Assembly (NCBI RefSeq): GCF_030929505.1
Contig: NZ_JAVFVV010000025.1
Location: 1 to 64,000 of the forward strand
DNA from: Mesorhizobium sp. LHD-90
GTDB lineage: Bacteria > Pseudomonadota > Alphaproteobacteria > Rhizobiales > Rhizobiaceae
Length of the DNA stretch: 64,000 nt
Reading direction: 5' to 3'
The stretch's first letter is position 1; each line of letters begins with the position of its first letter. Of this stretch, positions 37,770 through 45,705 are shown in pieces. A model generated the notes under the pieces. It saw nothing but the letters and a program-made list of their open reading frames with translations, had not been told where the DNA came from and searched no databases. Both the position numbers and the translations under genes were made by a program.

Positions 37770-38807
37770 TTACTCGGCTGCGGTTTTGATGGCGCCAAAG
37801 CTCTCGTCGAAATGCGCGGCGCGGAAAGTCGAGACGATCCGGGATACTACCCAGTTCGCGACATGCCGACCGTCATCTTCCCTAAAGCTGACTGGTGAAT
37901 TCGCCATGACAATCTCATAGGACGGGAAATACGTCACGTTTGCGTACTTTCTTTCAAGTGCCCCAAGAGCCCCGCGCAGTATGCTCTTGCCTTCGGTATT
38001 CGCGACCAGAATATCCTGATTGCCGAATGTCCTTGACAGCCCGACCGGGGAAACGGTCACAACAATACGCACACCCGGGCGGACCCGACTGATGATTTCA
38101 ACGACCTTGCTCATGTTGTCCAAATTCTCTTCATAGGACGACATGTGGAATTCTGTCTCGTCTTCTCCAGCCCCGCCGGCATAGCCCGGCTTCTGGCACG
38201 CGATCAGGCCGGAGCGCTTGTTTCGGAACACCTCGGCCATTCCGAGCGTGATGAAGAAGACTGACGCTTCGCCAATTCCCTCGTCGATCGCATTGTCGAT
38301 CAGGGACACGGCGCGCCGCAAATGCGCAGGCGTGCGGCCGAAAACCGCGCGCCGATAAGGATCCTGGTAGATCGGCCCTCCGGATTGCCAGAGATGATCC
38401 TTGGGAAGAGTCCAGTAATCGTTCTCGTCTTGGCGCCATTCGCCGATGTGGCGCTCGAATTCCTGTCGGATCGTGAAGGAATTGTAGTAGTTCATGTGGG
38501 GACGGGTCGGAAGGCTGTCGATCTTGTACCGCTCGGCATCTGTGGGTACGGATTGCAGCGGCGGACCGACCTTTACCTTTTGCTCGGTAAGCGAAATTCG
38601 TATGCGTTCGGCAAAGCAACTGCCCATCGTGAACACAACATCGTCCGGCCCGAAGATCGGCTTGATCGGTACCGTCATCAGCTTGTTAAGATGATGCGAA
38701 CTCCAACGAGAATTCGGCTTCAGCCGCGCCTGAATCTTCTGGATCGGGGCATTGACGGGTACAGCTTCCGACTTGACCGGCGCCGCGTTGATCTGGTCGT
38801 CGTTCAT
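37770..38807 (-). CDS. GSCFA domain protein
   Basis: 345 residues from ATG 38807. The hallmark GSCFA motif, with its presumed nucleophilic serine, is VVFTMGSCFAERIRISL at about residue 58-74. Other family parts are YYNSFTIRQEFERHIGEW and VFFITLGMAEVFRNK, then RIVVTVSPVGLSRTF. GSCFA proteins are relatives of SGNH hydrolases found with polysaccharide genes and are probably acyl-esterases or acyltransferases acting on glycans. No signal peptide, so it acts in the cytoplasm. It lies 18 bp upstream of the PhyH gene. Confidence 0.85.
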   Translation of the reverse strand: MNDDQINAAPVKSEAVPVNAPIQKIQARLKPNSRWSSHHLNKLMTVPIKPIFGPDDVVFTMGSCFAERIRISLTEQKVKVGPPLQSVPTDAERYKIDSLPTRPHMNYYNSFTIRQEFERHIGEWRQDENDYWTLPKDHLWQSGGPIYQDPYRRAVFGRTPAHLRRAVSLIDNAIDEGIGEASVFFITLGMAEVFRNKRSGLIACQKPGYAGGAGEDETEFHMSSYEENLDNMSKVVEIISRVRPGVRIVVTVSPVGLSRTFGNQDILVANTEGKSILRGALGALERKYANVTYFPSYEIVMANSPVSFREDDGRHVANWVVSRIVSTFRAAHFDESFGAIKTAAE

Positions 38808-38956
38808 TGAAGTGCACTCCTATCGAAAGATAGTTCGTCCGCGGGGCGTCCTGACACTGGTTCCTGGCGGCGGCTTGGATGCGATTTCAGATAACATGCC
38901 GCAACGGCATTTCACAAGACGTGGCGCAAGCCGAGAGAGCCGCCGATGCGTTCGAG

Positions 38957-40000
38957 CTACCAAAGCTCGACGTGGAAGAGCGAGGAAGGGTTCATGATAT
39001 TGCCCACGCCGGAAAAATCATACTCACGTTTTACCAGACGCCCTTTTTTCCGACCGCAGTAGTCCTCGATGATCGAGAGAAGGTTGGTGTTGTAGCTCAA
39101 GCGCCACGACCACCACGCGGCGTTGGCCAATTGCCTCTCGACCGAAACGATATCGCCGTCGATGGTCTCGCCGATACCGCCGAAAAAGGCCGCGTCGTCG
39201 TCCGCGCGCCGCCTCATCAACTCCTGGCTGCGCTGCCATCCGACCGGTTCGATATGAACAATCGTCACCTGCGCCCGCAGGGAGCACAGATCCTCGTAGA
39301 GACTCGGATTGATGGTCTGGACCTGCTCGATCGAGTGCCGCGTGAACACCAGGATATGGCCGGTGTACTTGCGCAGAAAGGCGATGTTCGGCTTCCGATA
39401 ATCGAAACTGTGCGCAAAATAGTTGATCTTGCCGTCGTGCTGGGCGAGGCGCTTGGCGCACTCCTGTCCTTCGATTGTGTATTCCGCACCATGATAACCA
39501 ATCGACGCGGATCGCGTCGTGCCGTGGCCGACATATATCTGGAACAGGTTTGTGGACCAGCCGCTGCCAAACTCAACGATCGCGGTGGTGTCCTTCCTTA
39601 TGCAACCCATCAGATAGCGGATCGGGCTGATCGTCGAGGTGGTGTAGCGTTCGGCACGAACATCGGGGTAGTAGAATGGGTCCTCAAGATCCTGACCGAC
39701 GGCCGCCATGATCTTCTGGCCCATTGGCCGAACCAGATCGCGGGTGCGATAGAACGCACTCGGATCCTTGCGGCTGATATCGATCTCCCGGAGGTCGGCC
39801 AGAAATGTCGCAATGTGGTCTTGCGGGCGTTCGCGCACATACCGTTCGATCAATTGGCGGATCTTCCCCCAGCTAATCTCCTGGCTCTTCTTCGTGCGGC
39901 CCTTGCTTACCGTCCGCTCGCCCGAATCCGGTGGCGTCACGGGCGCCGCTACAGACGGGAGGTTGCCTTCGTTAGCTTCCAGCATAGCTTCCTTGACCAT
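38957..40000 (-). CDS. Putative methyltransferase-like protein of unknown function
   Basis: 347 residues from ATG 40000 (ATG 39985 possible). The first 40 residues are polar and Pro/Lys-rich. The centre has a motif-I-like stretch TAIVEFGSGWSTNLFQIYVG, followed by AEYTIEGQECAKRLAQHDGK and ILVFTRHSIEQVQTINPSLY. The VEFGSGWST segment suggests a SAM-binding fold as in class I methyltransferases, though the remaining motifs are not convincing. It lies between the GSCFA gene and pseI on the same strand, so a role in the surface polysaccharide is likely. Confidence 0.6.
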   Translation of the reverse strand: MVKEAMLEANEGNLPSVAAPVTPPDSGERTVSKGRTKKSQEISWGKIRQLIERYVRERPQDHIATFLADLREIDISRKDPSAFYRTRDLVRPMGQKIMAAVGQDLEDPFYYPDVRAERYTTSTISPIRYLMGCIRKDTTAIVEFGSGWSTNLFQIYVGHGTTRSASIGYHGAEYTIEGQECAKRLAQHDGKINYFAHSFDYRKPNIAFLRKYTGHILVFTRHSIEQVQTINPSLYEDLCSLRAQVTIVHIEPVGWQRSQELMRRRADDDAAFFGGIGETIDGDIVSVERQLANAAWWSWRLSYNTNLLSIIEDYCGRKKGRLVKREYDFSGVGNIMNPSSLFHVELW

Positions 40001-40100
40001 TGATCGCGCTCTACCATTCGCTTGTTTACGGGGTTTAATGCACTGACTTCGGGACTAAGGCAACATTGCCGCTGCAGTCGCGCGCGGTACACTTCATGTC

Positions 40101-41162
40101 TTACCCCAACAAATCCCAGCTCACCGGCGTGCCCTTCTTGACCGGCTTGGAGACGCGGCGGCCGAGCAGCGTGTCGTAGAATTTCGGCGCCAGCCCGAGG
40201 CCCGGCCGGATGCTGCGGATGTTGTCGGCGGAAATTTCGCCGCCGGCCTCGATGTCCTTGGTCACGTACAGCGAACGGCGGCGCGTGCGGCCCTTCTGCT
40301 CCGATTCCGTCGCCCCGTAGAAGATCGAGCCGAGCGCCGCCTGCGCGACCTTCACGCCGTCGACCAGCGCCGTGAACTCCTGCGGCTCCAGCGAGAACGC
40401 CGAGTCGACGCCGCCTTCGGCCCGCGACATGATGAAGTGCTTTTCAATCACCCCTGCCCCCAGCGCCGTCGCCGCCACCGCCGCGCCGATGCCCAGCGTG
40501 TGGTCGGACAGGCCCGCCTCGCAGTCGAACAGCTTTGCCAGGTGCGGGATGGTCCGCAGGTTGGAGTTTTCCGGCGAGGCCGGATAGGAGCTGGTGCACT
40601 TCAACAGCACGAGATGCTTGCACCCGGCGCCACGCGCCGCCGTCACCGCGTCGTCGATCTCGGCAATCGTCGCCATGCCGGTCGAGATGATCATCGGCTT
40701 GCCGGTCGACGCCACCTTCTTGATCAGCGGGATGTCGACGCATTCGAACGACGCCACCTTGTAGCAGGGCACGTCAAGCGTCTCGAGGAAATCGACCGAC
40801 GTGTCGTCGAAGGCAGAGCTGAAGGCCAGCATGCCGTGGCTCTTGGCGCGATCGAAGATCGGCTTGTGCCATTCCCAGGGGGTGTGGGCTTCCTTGTAGA
40901 GATTGTAGAGGTCGCGGCCCGCCCACAGCGAGGACGGATTGTTGATGACGAACTCGCCTTCCTTGACGTCCAGCGTCATGGTGTCGGGCGTGTAGGTCTG
41001 CAGTTTCAGCGCATCGGCGCCCGACGCGGCCGCGGCGTCGACGATCGCCAGCGCCTTGTCGAGCGAGGCGTTATGGTTGCCGGACATTTCGGCGATGATG
41101 AAGGGCGACTGGTCGTTCGCCCTTTCGGTGCCGGCAAACAGAAGTTCTTTCAGACGGGCCAT
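40101..41162 (-). CDS. pseI: Pseudaminic acid synthase
   Basis: 353 residues from ATG 41162. NeuB-type synthase domain: FIIAEMSGNHNASLDKALAI at the N-terminus, the metal/PEP-binding region PMIISTGMATIAEIDDAV, then SSYPASPENSNLRTIPHLAK and LSDHTLGIGAAVAA. A C-terminal antifreeze-like SAF domain follows (RRRSLYVTKDIEAGGEISAD). It condenses 2,4-diacetamido-2,4,6-trideoxy-L-altrose with phosphoenolpyruvate to give pseudaminic acid. MSGNHN, rather than the usual NeuB start, and the pse neighbours favour PseI over NeuB. Confidence 0.92.
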   Translation of the reverse strand: MARLKELLFAGTERANDQSPFIIAEMSGNHNASLDKALAIVDAAAASGADALKLQTYTPDTMTLDVKEGEFVINNPSSLWAGRDLYNLYKEAHTPWEWHKPIFDRAKSHGMLAFSSAFDDTSVDFLETLDVPCYKVASFECVDIPLIKKVASTGKPMIISTGMATIAEIDDAVTAARGAGCKHLVLLKCTSSYPASPENSNLRTIPHLAKLFDCEAGLSDHTLGIGAAVAATALGAGVIEKHFIMSRAEGGVDSAFSLEPQEFTALVDGVKVAQAALGSIFYGATESEQKGRTRRRSLYVTKDIEAGGEISADNIRSIRPGLGLAPKFYDTLLGRRVSKPVKKGTPVSWDLLG

Positions 41163-41220
41163 GATCTCTGTCTCTAATCGGGGGTTTTGGGGCGGTAGGA
41201 GACCGCTCGTTAAGTCGGCG

Positions 41221-42135
41221 TCACCTATCGCAGGCTTTGTCGCGTGTCGCAAGAAAGTCGGAAAGGCCCTCGGCCAGGCCATAGCGCGGCCGCCAGCCGA
41301 GAACGGCCGCCGCATGCGAGATGTCCATACGGTTCTTGCGCGCCGGCGCCTCGTGCGAATTTTCGGTGACGAGATTGCCGGCGTTGCCGAAGACGGAGTT
41401 CACCGTCTCGGCCATCTCGACGACGGTGTAGGCATCGCCGCAGCCGATGTTGAAAGTGCCGCCGGGATTCTTGTCGTCCAGCGCGGCGAGGATCGCTCCC
41501 ACGGCGTCACGCACGTAGAGCTGGTCGACGCTGATCAGCCGGTTGCCCTGCAGCGTCAGGGTGCGTTTTTCGGTGGCCTCGTTGATGAAGCGCATCAGCG
41601 CCGGCGTACCCTTCTCGCCGTGGCCGTAGACGGCGGCGAAGCGCAGGTTGGTCAGCACGATACCGGCCGTTGGGGCATACAGGTTGGCATATTGCTCGGC
41701 CATCAGTTTCGACAGGCCGTAAGCATTGAGCGGCTGCGGCACCTCGGTCTCGCGGTAGGGCGCCTCGTTCCTTGCCGAATAGACGGCGATGGTGGAGGCG
41801 ATCGCCACTTTGCTCGCGCCGGCCGCCTTGGCGGCGCGCATCAGGTTCTCGGTGGCGAGCACGTTCGGCTCGACGAAGGGGGCCAGCCGGTTCGGCTCGT
41901 CCTCGCGGGTCATGCGGCGGCCGGCGAGGTGGACGACCGCGTCGAGCCCGGCGAAGATTCCGGTCAGGCTTTGCTCCGAATAGTCGGTTTCCTCGGCGAT
42001 CAGCCCGCCGCCCGCCTGGGCAGGCTTGCCGGAGCCGGCGCGGCCGAGCGCCACCACCTGGTGTCCATCGGCGAGCAGGGCCTCGACCAGGTAGCGGCCG
42101 ATGAAGCCGGACGCGCCCGTCACTGCAATCTTCAT
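41221..42135 (-). CDS. NAD-dependent sugar epimerase/dehydratase
   Basis: 304 residues from ATG 42135 (MKIAVTGASGFIGRYLVEAL). Extended SDR fold with the GxxGxxG motif at the N-terminus, the Ser/Thr site in ASTIAVYSARNE and the catalytic YxxxK in PLNAYGLSKLMAEQYANLY. The C-terminal half binds the sugar. It probably modifies an NDP-sugar for the polysaccharide; substrate not predictable. Lies between the ATP-grasp gene and pseI on the minus strand. Confidence 0.85.
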   Translation of the reverse strand: MKIAVTGASGFIGRYLVEALLADGHQVVALGRAGSGKPAQAGGGLIAEETDYSEQSLTGIFAGLDAVVHLAGRRMTREDEPNRLAPFVEPNVLATENLMRAAKAAGASKVAIASTIAVYSARNEAPYRETEVPQPLNAYGLSKLMAEQYANLYAPTAGIVLTNLRFAAVYGHGEKGTPALMRFINEATEKRTLTLQGNRLISVDQLYVRDAVGAILAALDDKNPGGTFNIGCGDAYTVVEMAETVNSVFGNAGNLVTENSHEAPARKNRMDISHAAAVLGWRPRYGLAEGLSDFLATRDKACDR

Positions 42136-42219
42136 TGTCGCCTCCGATCGTTCAGACAAACCAGATGCTGCCCAGGCGGATGCAGGAACCGCCGAAGCTG
42201 GGCGAATTTGCGACCGCCC

Positions 42220-43344
42220 TTACCGTTTTCTGACGTAATAGCCGACGACCTCGAGCCGTCCGTTGACCGGCACGACCGGCTGGCCCTGCTGGTAGCGGTA
42301 TTCGTGGTAGAGGGCGTCCGCCGGGACCGGGAACTGGCTCTTGTCGAACGGCTTTCCGGGCGGCATCTGCTGGAACATCAGTTCGTAGACGGCGCCCGGC
42401 TCGTCGCGGCCGTCCTGCCTGGGCACCGCCGCCCCAGTCAGGCGCTTCACCGCTCCGTCGAGGAAGTCGATGCCGCGCGAATGCTTGATCAGCCGCCACA
42501 TGTGGCAGCCGTCGAGGCGCGGCGCGATCTCGACGATGCGCGGGCCCTCGGACGTGACGATCATCTGGTAATAAAGCGTGCCGTTCTTGATACCCAGCGC
42601 GCGCGTCACGTCCTCGACCAGCTTGCCGGCTTCCGCCACGAAATGCTCCGGCACATGGACGATCGGGATCAGATGGCCGATCGGGATGCCGAAATTGGCG
42701 CCGGTGTGGACGAGGCGCTCGGAAAGCTCGGAGACGACCATCTCGCCGTCGCTGACCAGCACGTTGCAGGAAATCTCCACGCCCTCGAGAAAAGCCTCAA
42801 TGATGGCGCTTTTCGGTTCCCTGCAATTGGCGATCGCCTCTTCGATCGCGCCGGCCAGATGCGCCTTGTCGAACACCTTTTGAACGCCGCGCTGGCCCTG
42901 GGCGTCGGTCGGCTTGACCACGCAGGGGAACACCGCCCAGTCATCGGCCTGATCGGCCGAGGTGACTTCCGCGAAGGCGACAGGGCTGAGTCCGCGGCTG
43001 TTCAAGAACTCGCGCAGCAGCGGCTTCTTGTTGAAGACGTCGACAAGTCCGCTGTCGAAGAAATGTGGCAGGCCGAGTTTCTCCGAAACCTCGGTGGCGG
43101 CGGTGATGGCGACATCGGAGGAGATCGAATAGACGATCTCCGCCTTCTTCTTGCGGGCAAGGTCGCAGACCGCGTCGACATCGCGGATGTCGAGTTTGAC
43201 GAATTCATTCGCCAGCGTCTCGCCGGGGTCGCCGACCTGCCGGCCGGACACGGCGGTGACGTGCCAGTTGCGTTCCTTCAGATAGCGGATCAAATCGGCC
43301 TGGCCGGCATTGGCGCCGAGCACGATGGCTGTGCCATTGGTCAT
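42220..43344 (-). CDS. ATP-grasp ligase of the pse locus
   Basis: 374 residues from ATG 43344, which overlaps the pseG stop codon (ATGA, 43341-43344). The N-terminal pre-ATP-grasp Rossmann part is AIVLGANAGQADLIRYLKER. The ATP-grasp core has FPCVVKPTDAQGQRGVQKVF, then IIEAFLEGVEISCNVLVSDG and the metal-binding PRIVEIAPRLDGCHMWRLIK. Such enzymes ligate a carboxylate to an amine or other nucleophile via an acyl-phosphate. Position and coupling to pseG suggest it attaches an amino acid or other acyl group to the pseudaminic acid precursor or product (inference). Confidence 0.85.
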   Translation of the reverse strand: MTNGTAIVLGANAGQADLIRYLKERNWHVTAVSGRQVGDPGETLANEFVKLDIRDVDAVCDLARKKKAEIVYSISSDVAITAATEVSEKLGLPHFFDSGLVDVFNKKPLLREFLNSRGLSPVAFAEVTSADQADDWAVFPCVVKPTDAQGQRGVQKVFDKAHLAGAIEEAIANCREPKSAIIEAFLEGVEISCNVLVSDGEMVVSELSERLVHTGANFGIPIGHLIPIVHVPEHFVAEAGKLVEDVTRALGIKNGTLYYQMIVTSEGPRIVEIAPRLDGCHMWRLIKHSRGIDFLDGAVKRLTGAAVPRQDGRDEPGAVYELMFQQMPPGKPFDKSQFPVPADALYHEYRYQQGQPVVPVNGRLEVVGYYVRKR

Positions 43345-44393
43345 TTCGTTCGGTCCTTCAGCAAATGGTCGGCAAGCCGCCGGGCGCCCTGGCCGTCGAC
43401 GGCATTCCTGCCGATGCGCGTCATCTGGGCGCGGCGCGCCGGATCGGCAATCAGCGGCACGGCGCGGTCCGCGAGCAGGTCGGGAGTGACGTCCCTGAGC
43501 GGCCCGAGGAAGATCGCAGCGCCGAGCTTTTCCCAGGCATCGCATTGGCGGAGCTGGTTGTCGGCGAGCGCCGTCACCAGCATCGGCAGTCCGCAGGCGG
43601 CCGCCTCGTAGATGCTGATGCCGCCGCCGAGAATGGCAAGGTCGCAACCGGCGAACAGCCCGGCGATGTCCGTCGGTTCGACATGGAGCGTGACGCGATC
43701 CGCGGCATTGTCGTCGATCCAATCCTGGATGGCCGGGATATTGGGATTGCGTGACCCGGACATGACGGCGAAGCGGATGTTCGGTGCGGTGCGGCCGATC
43801 AGCGCCTTGAGCGTGAGCAGAACCGCGCCCTGGTCGTTGCCGCCGCCGAAGGAAACGAGGATCGTCTCGACGTCTCGCTCGTCCGGGCGCAGGTTCGGCG
43901 GCGGGAATTCCGGCCGCAGCACCGAATAGGCGGGGCCGAACAGCATTTCGGCATCTTTGTTGAGCAGATGCGGGCCCCAGCGCTCGGCCGTCTCGGACGG
44001 GCTGCCATGGACGATCATGTCGGCCCAGAAACGATGTTCCTTGCTGGCGTCGAAATGCTGCATCCAGACCAGGCCTTCGTCCCGCAGCACCTGCTGAAAC
44101 TTTTCGTCGGCGCGATAGTCGTCGACCACCGCGCGCTTCGCGCCATGCGCGCGCGCCACGGCGGCGAAGGTTTTTGCGTCGCTCTCGCCGCTTTGCCAAT
44201 CGAGGACCGGCACCCAGTCGTCGAACAACGCTTCGTCCCGGCCGCTGCGATAATCGGCGGAGGGGCCGACCATGACGCAGCGCTGCCCTCGTTCCCGCAG
44301 CACCGCGGCGAAGGTGCGCGAGCGCATCAGATGGCCCATGCCGATCTTCGGGCTCACCTCGCAGCGGAAGACGATCGCCGGCCCGTCTGTCAC
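43341..44393 (-). CDS. pseG: UDP-2,4-diacetamido-2,4,6-trideoxy-beta-L-altropyranose hydrolase
   Basis: 350 residues. GTG 44393 is taken as start because it overlaps the pseF stop (GTGA) and begins the conserved FRCEVSPKIGMGHLMRS; longer frames add an unrelated Arg-rich leader. GT-B-like fold with the N-terminal GMGHLMRS loop and the UDP-binding region ILVSFGGGNDQGAVLLTLKA, then LAILGGGISIYEAAACGLP. PseG removes UDP before PseI acts. Translationally coupled on both sides. Confidence 0.9.
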   Translation of the reverse strand: MTDGPAIVFRCEVSPKIGMGHLMRSRTFAAVLRERGQRCVMVGPSADYRSGRDEALFDDWVPVLDWQSGESDAKTFAAVARAHGAKRAVVDDYRADEKFQQVLRDEGLVWMQHFDASKEHRFWADMIVHGSPSETAERWGPHLLNKDAEMLFGPAYSVLRPEFPPPNLRPDERDVETILVSFGGGNDQGAVLLTLKALIGRTAPNIRFAVMSGSRNPNIPAIQDWIDDNAADRVTLHVEPTDIAGLFAGCDLAILGGGISIYEAAACGLPMLVTALADNQLRQCDAWEKLGAAIFLGPLRDVTPDLLADRAVPLIADPARRAQMTRIGRNAVDGQGARRLADHLLKDRTK

Positions 44394-45088
44394 GCCACCG
44401 TTCCCTTGCCGAGGGCTGAAAACATCATCTCGGCGCGCTTCCAGTCGTCCTCGTTGTCGATGTCGTGGACCCGCCAGTTGGGGATCATCACCGGCGCGGC
44501 CTGCGGACCGAACATCGGCTCGTCGCTCAGAAAGGCGTCGCGCTTGCCCCAGTAGAACTGGCCGGCATCGTGAAACACCTCTTCCAGATCCTGGGTGCGG
44601 GTCAGCCGATGCTCGGGCTGGCACATCTCGACGCCGCCATCCGCCGTTTGGCGCAACGCGCGCTGGATCGGATAGGCATAGGCGGTGGCGGAGAAGGCAA
44701 ACAGGCGGCCATCCTCAACCAGGCGTTCGAGCCCCTGGCGAAGATCGTCCGGCTCGACGAAGGCGGCGGTGGCGTAGATGCAGCAAGCCGCGTCGACCGG
44801 ACCGAAAGCGCGCTCCGCCTCATGAATGGCGTGCTGGATGACTTTTCGGGTGCCGGTATGGTCGTCGGACAGTTCGGCCGGGCGCAGGAACGGCGCCTCG
44901 GCGCCGGCCGCTACTGCCGTGTCGCGAATCTCGACATCGTCGGTGGAGACGAGGATGCGGTCGAACACGCCGGAATCGGCAGCCGCCTTGATCGCCCAGG
45001 CGATCATCGGCCTGCCTGCGAAAACACGGACGTTCTTGCGCGGAACCCGCTTGCTGCCGCCGCGCGCCGGAATGACAGCAACTCTCAA
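44390..45088 (-). CDS. pseF: Pseudaminic acid cytidylyltransferase
   Basis: 232 residues if TTG 45088 is used. This start has AGGAGAAG at good spacing and begins the conserved VAVIPARGGSKRVPRKNV; there is no suitable in-frame ATG, and longer frames add non-homologous sequence. The CTP-binding motif and PMIAWAIKAAADSGVFDRIL are diagnostic, and CQPEHRLTRTQDLEEVFHDA fits PseF. The enzyme activates pseudaminic acid to CMP-pseudaminic acid, the donor for glycosyltransfer. First gene of the pseF-pseG-ATP-grasp chain. Confidence 0.92.
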   Translation of the reverse strand: MRVAVIPARGGSKRVPRKNVRVFAGRPMIAWAIKAAADSGVFDRILVSTDDVEIRDTAVAAGAEAPFLRPAELSDDHTGTRKVIQHAIHEAERAFGPVDAACCIYATAAFVEPDDLRQGLERLVEDGRLFAFSATAYAYPIQRALRQTADGGVEMCQPEHRLTRTQDLEEVFHDAGQFYWGKRDAFLSDEPMFGPQAAPVMIPNWRVHDIDNEDDWKRAEMMFSALGKGTVA

Positions 45089-45705
45089 AGGCCACTTCTC
45101 CTGCCTGCTGGACGCCCGCCGGATCGGGGGCAGCGGCGCCGTCGCCAAACTGTCGCAAGCACCGGAAAGCCCGGCCGCGACGGCGCGGCAGTCATAGTCC
45201 GCGCTCAATCGGGCCGTCAAGTTCCTCAGGAGCCCTATCGCGCGGAAGTGGAAGTGTTGGCAGAGGCTAATCCTTGGGTATTTGCGTCAGCACTGAAGGC
45301 ATTCAGGCTGGCGCGGGCTGCAAATGGCGCTTTTCTGCGCTTCGGGTGCTCGTCTAATTGCACAAACTTCCGGCACATGGCCGCGCGACCTCGAAAAGAT
45401 ACCGCCGTCGCCCTGCCCGGACCTCAATCTCGACATATGCGCGACCGAGCATTGTTTGACTTTCGGCGAGATATCACTAAGCAGTCGCCGCCGGGACGCG
45501 GGAAGGGTAGGATGACTGCCGGAAACCGTTCCGCTGGAAGACCCCAGGGCCGCAACGGGGCTTCCGCGTGGAATGACAGGTCATGAGGCTTGAGGGTGCG
45601 GCGACGAATAGCCACCTTGCTCGATGATAAGAGGGCGTATCGGGCAACGGCGACACGCCAGCGGCGCGGCTTCAGCAAAGCTGCCACCGCCAGGCAGGGA
45701 ACCAG
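45089..45705. other. Intergenic region between pseF and the 1032-residue polysaccharide protein
   Basis: About 615 bp of divergent promoter region. Several short frames are open on both strands but none has a ribosome site or recognisable product. Nothing else visible. Confidence 0.45.

Noticed and set aside
41972-45586. Long plus-strand frames opposite the epimerase, ATP-grasp, pseG and pseF genes
   Set aside because: Shadows of well-supported minus-strand genes with overlapping start and stop codons.
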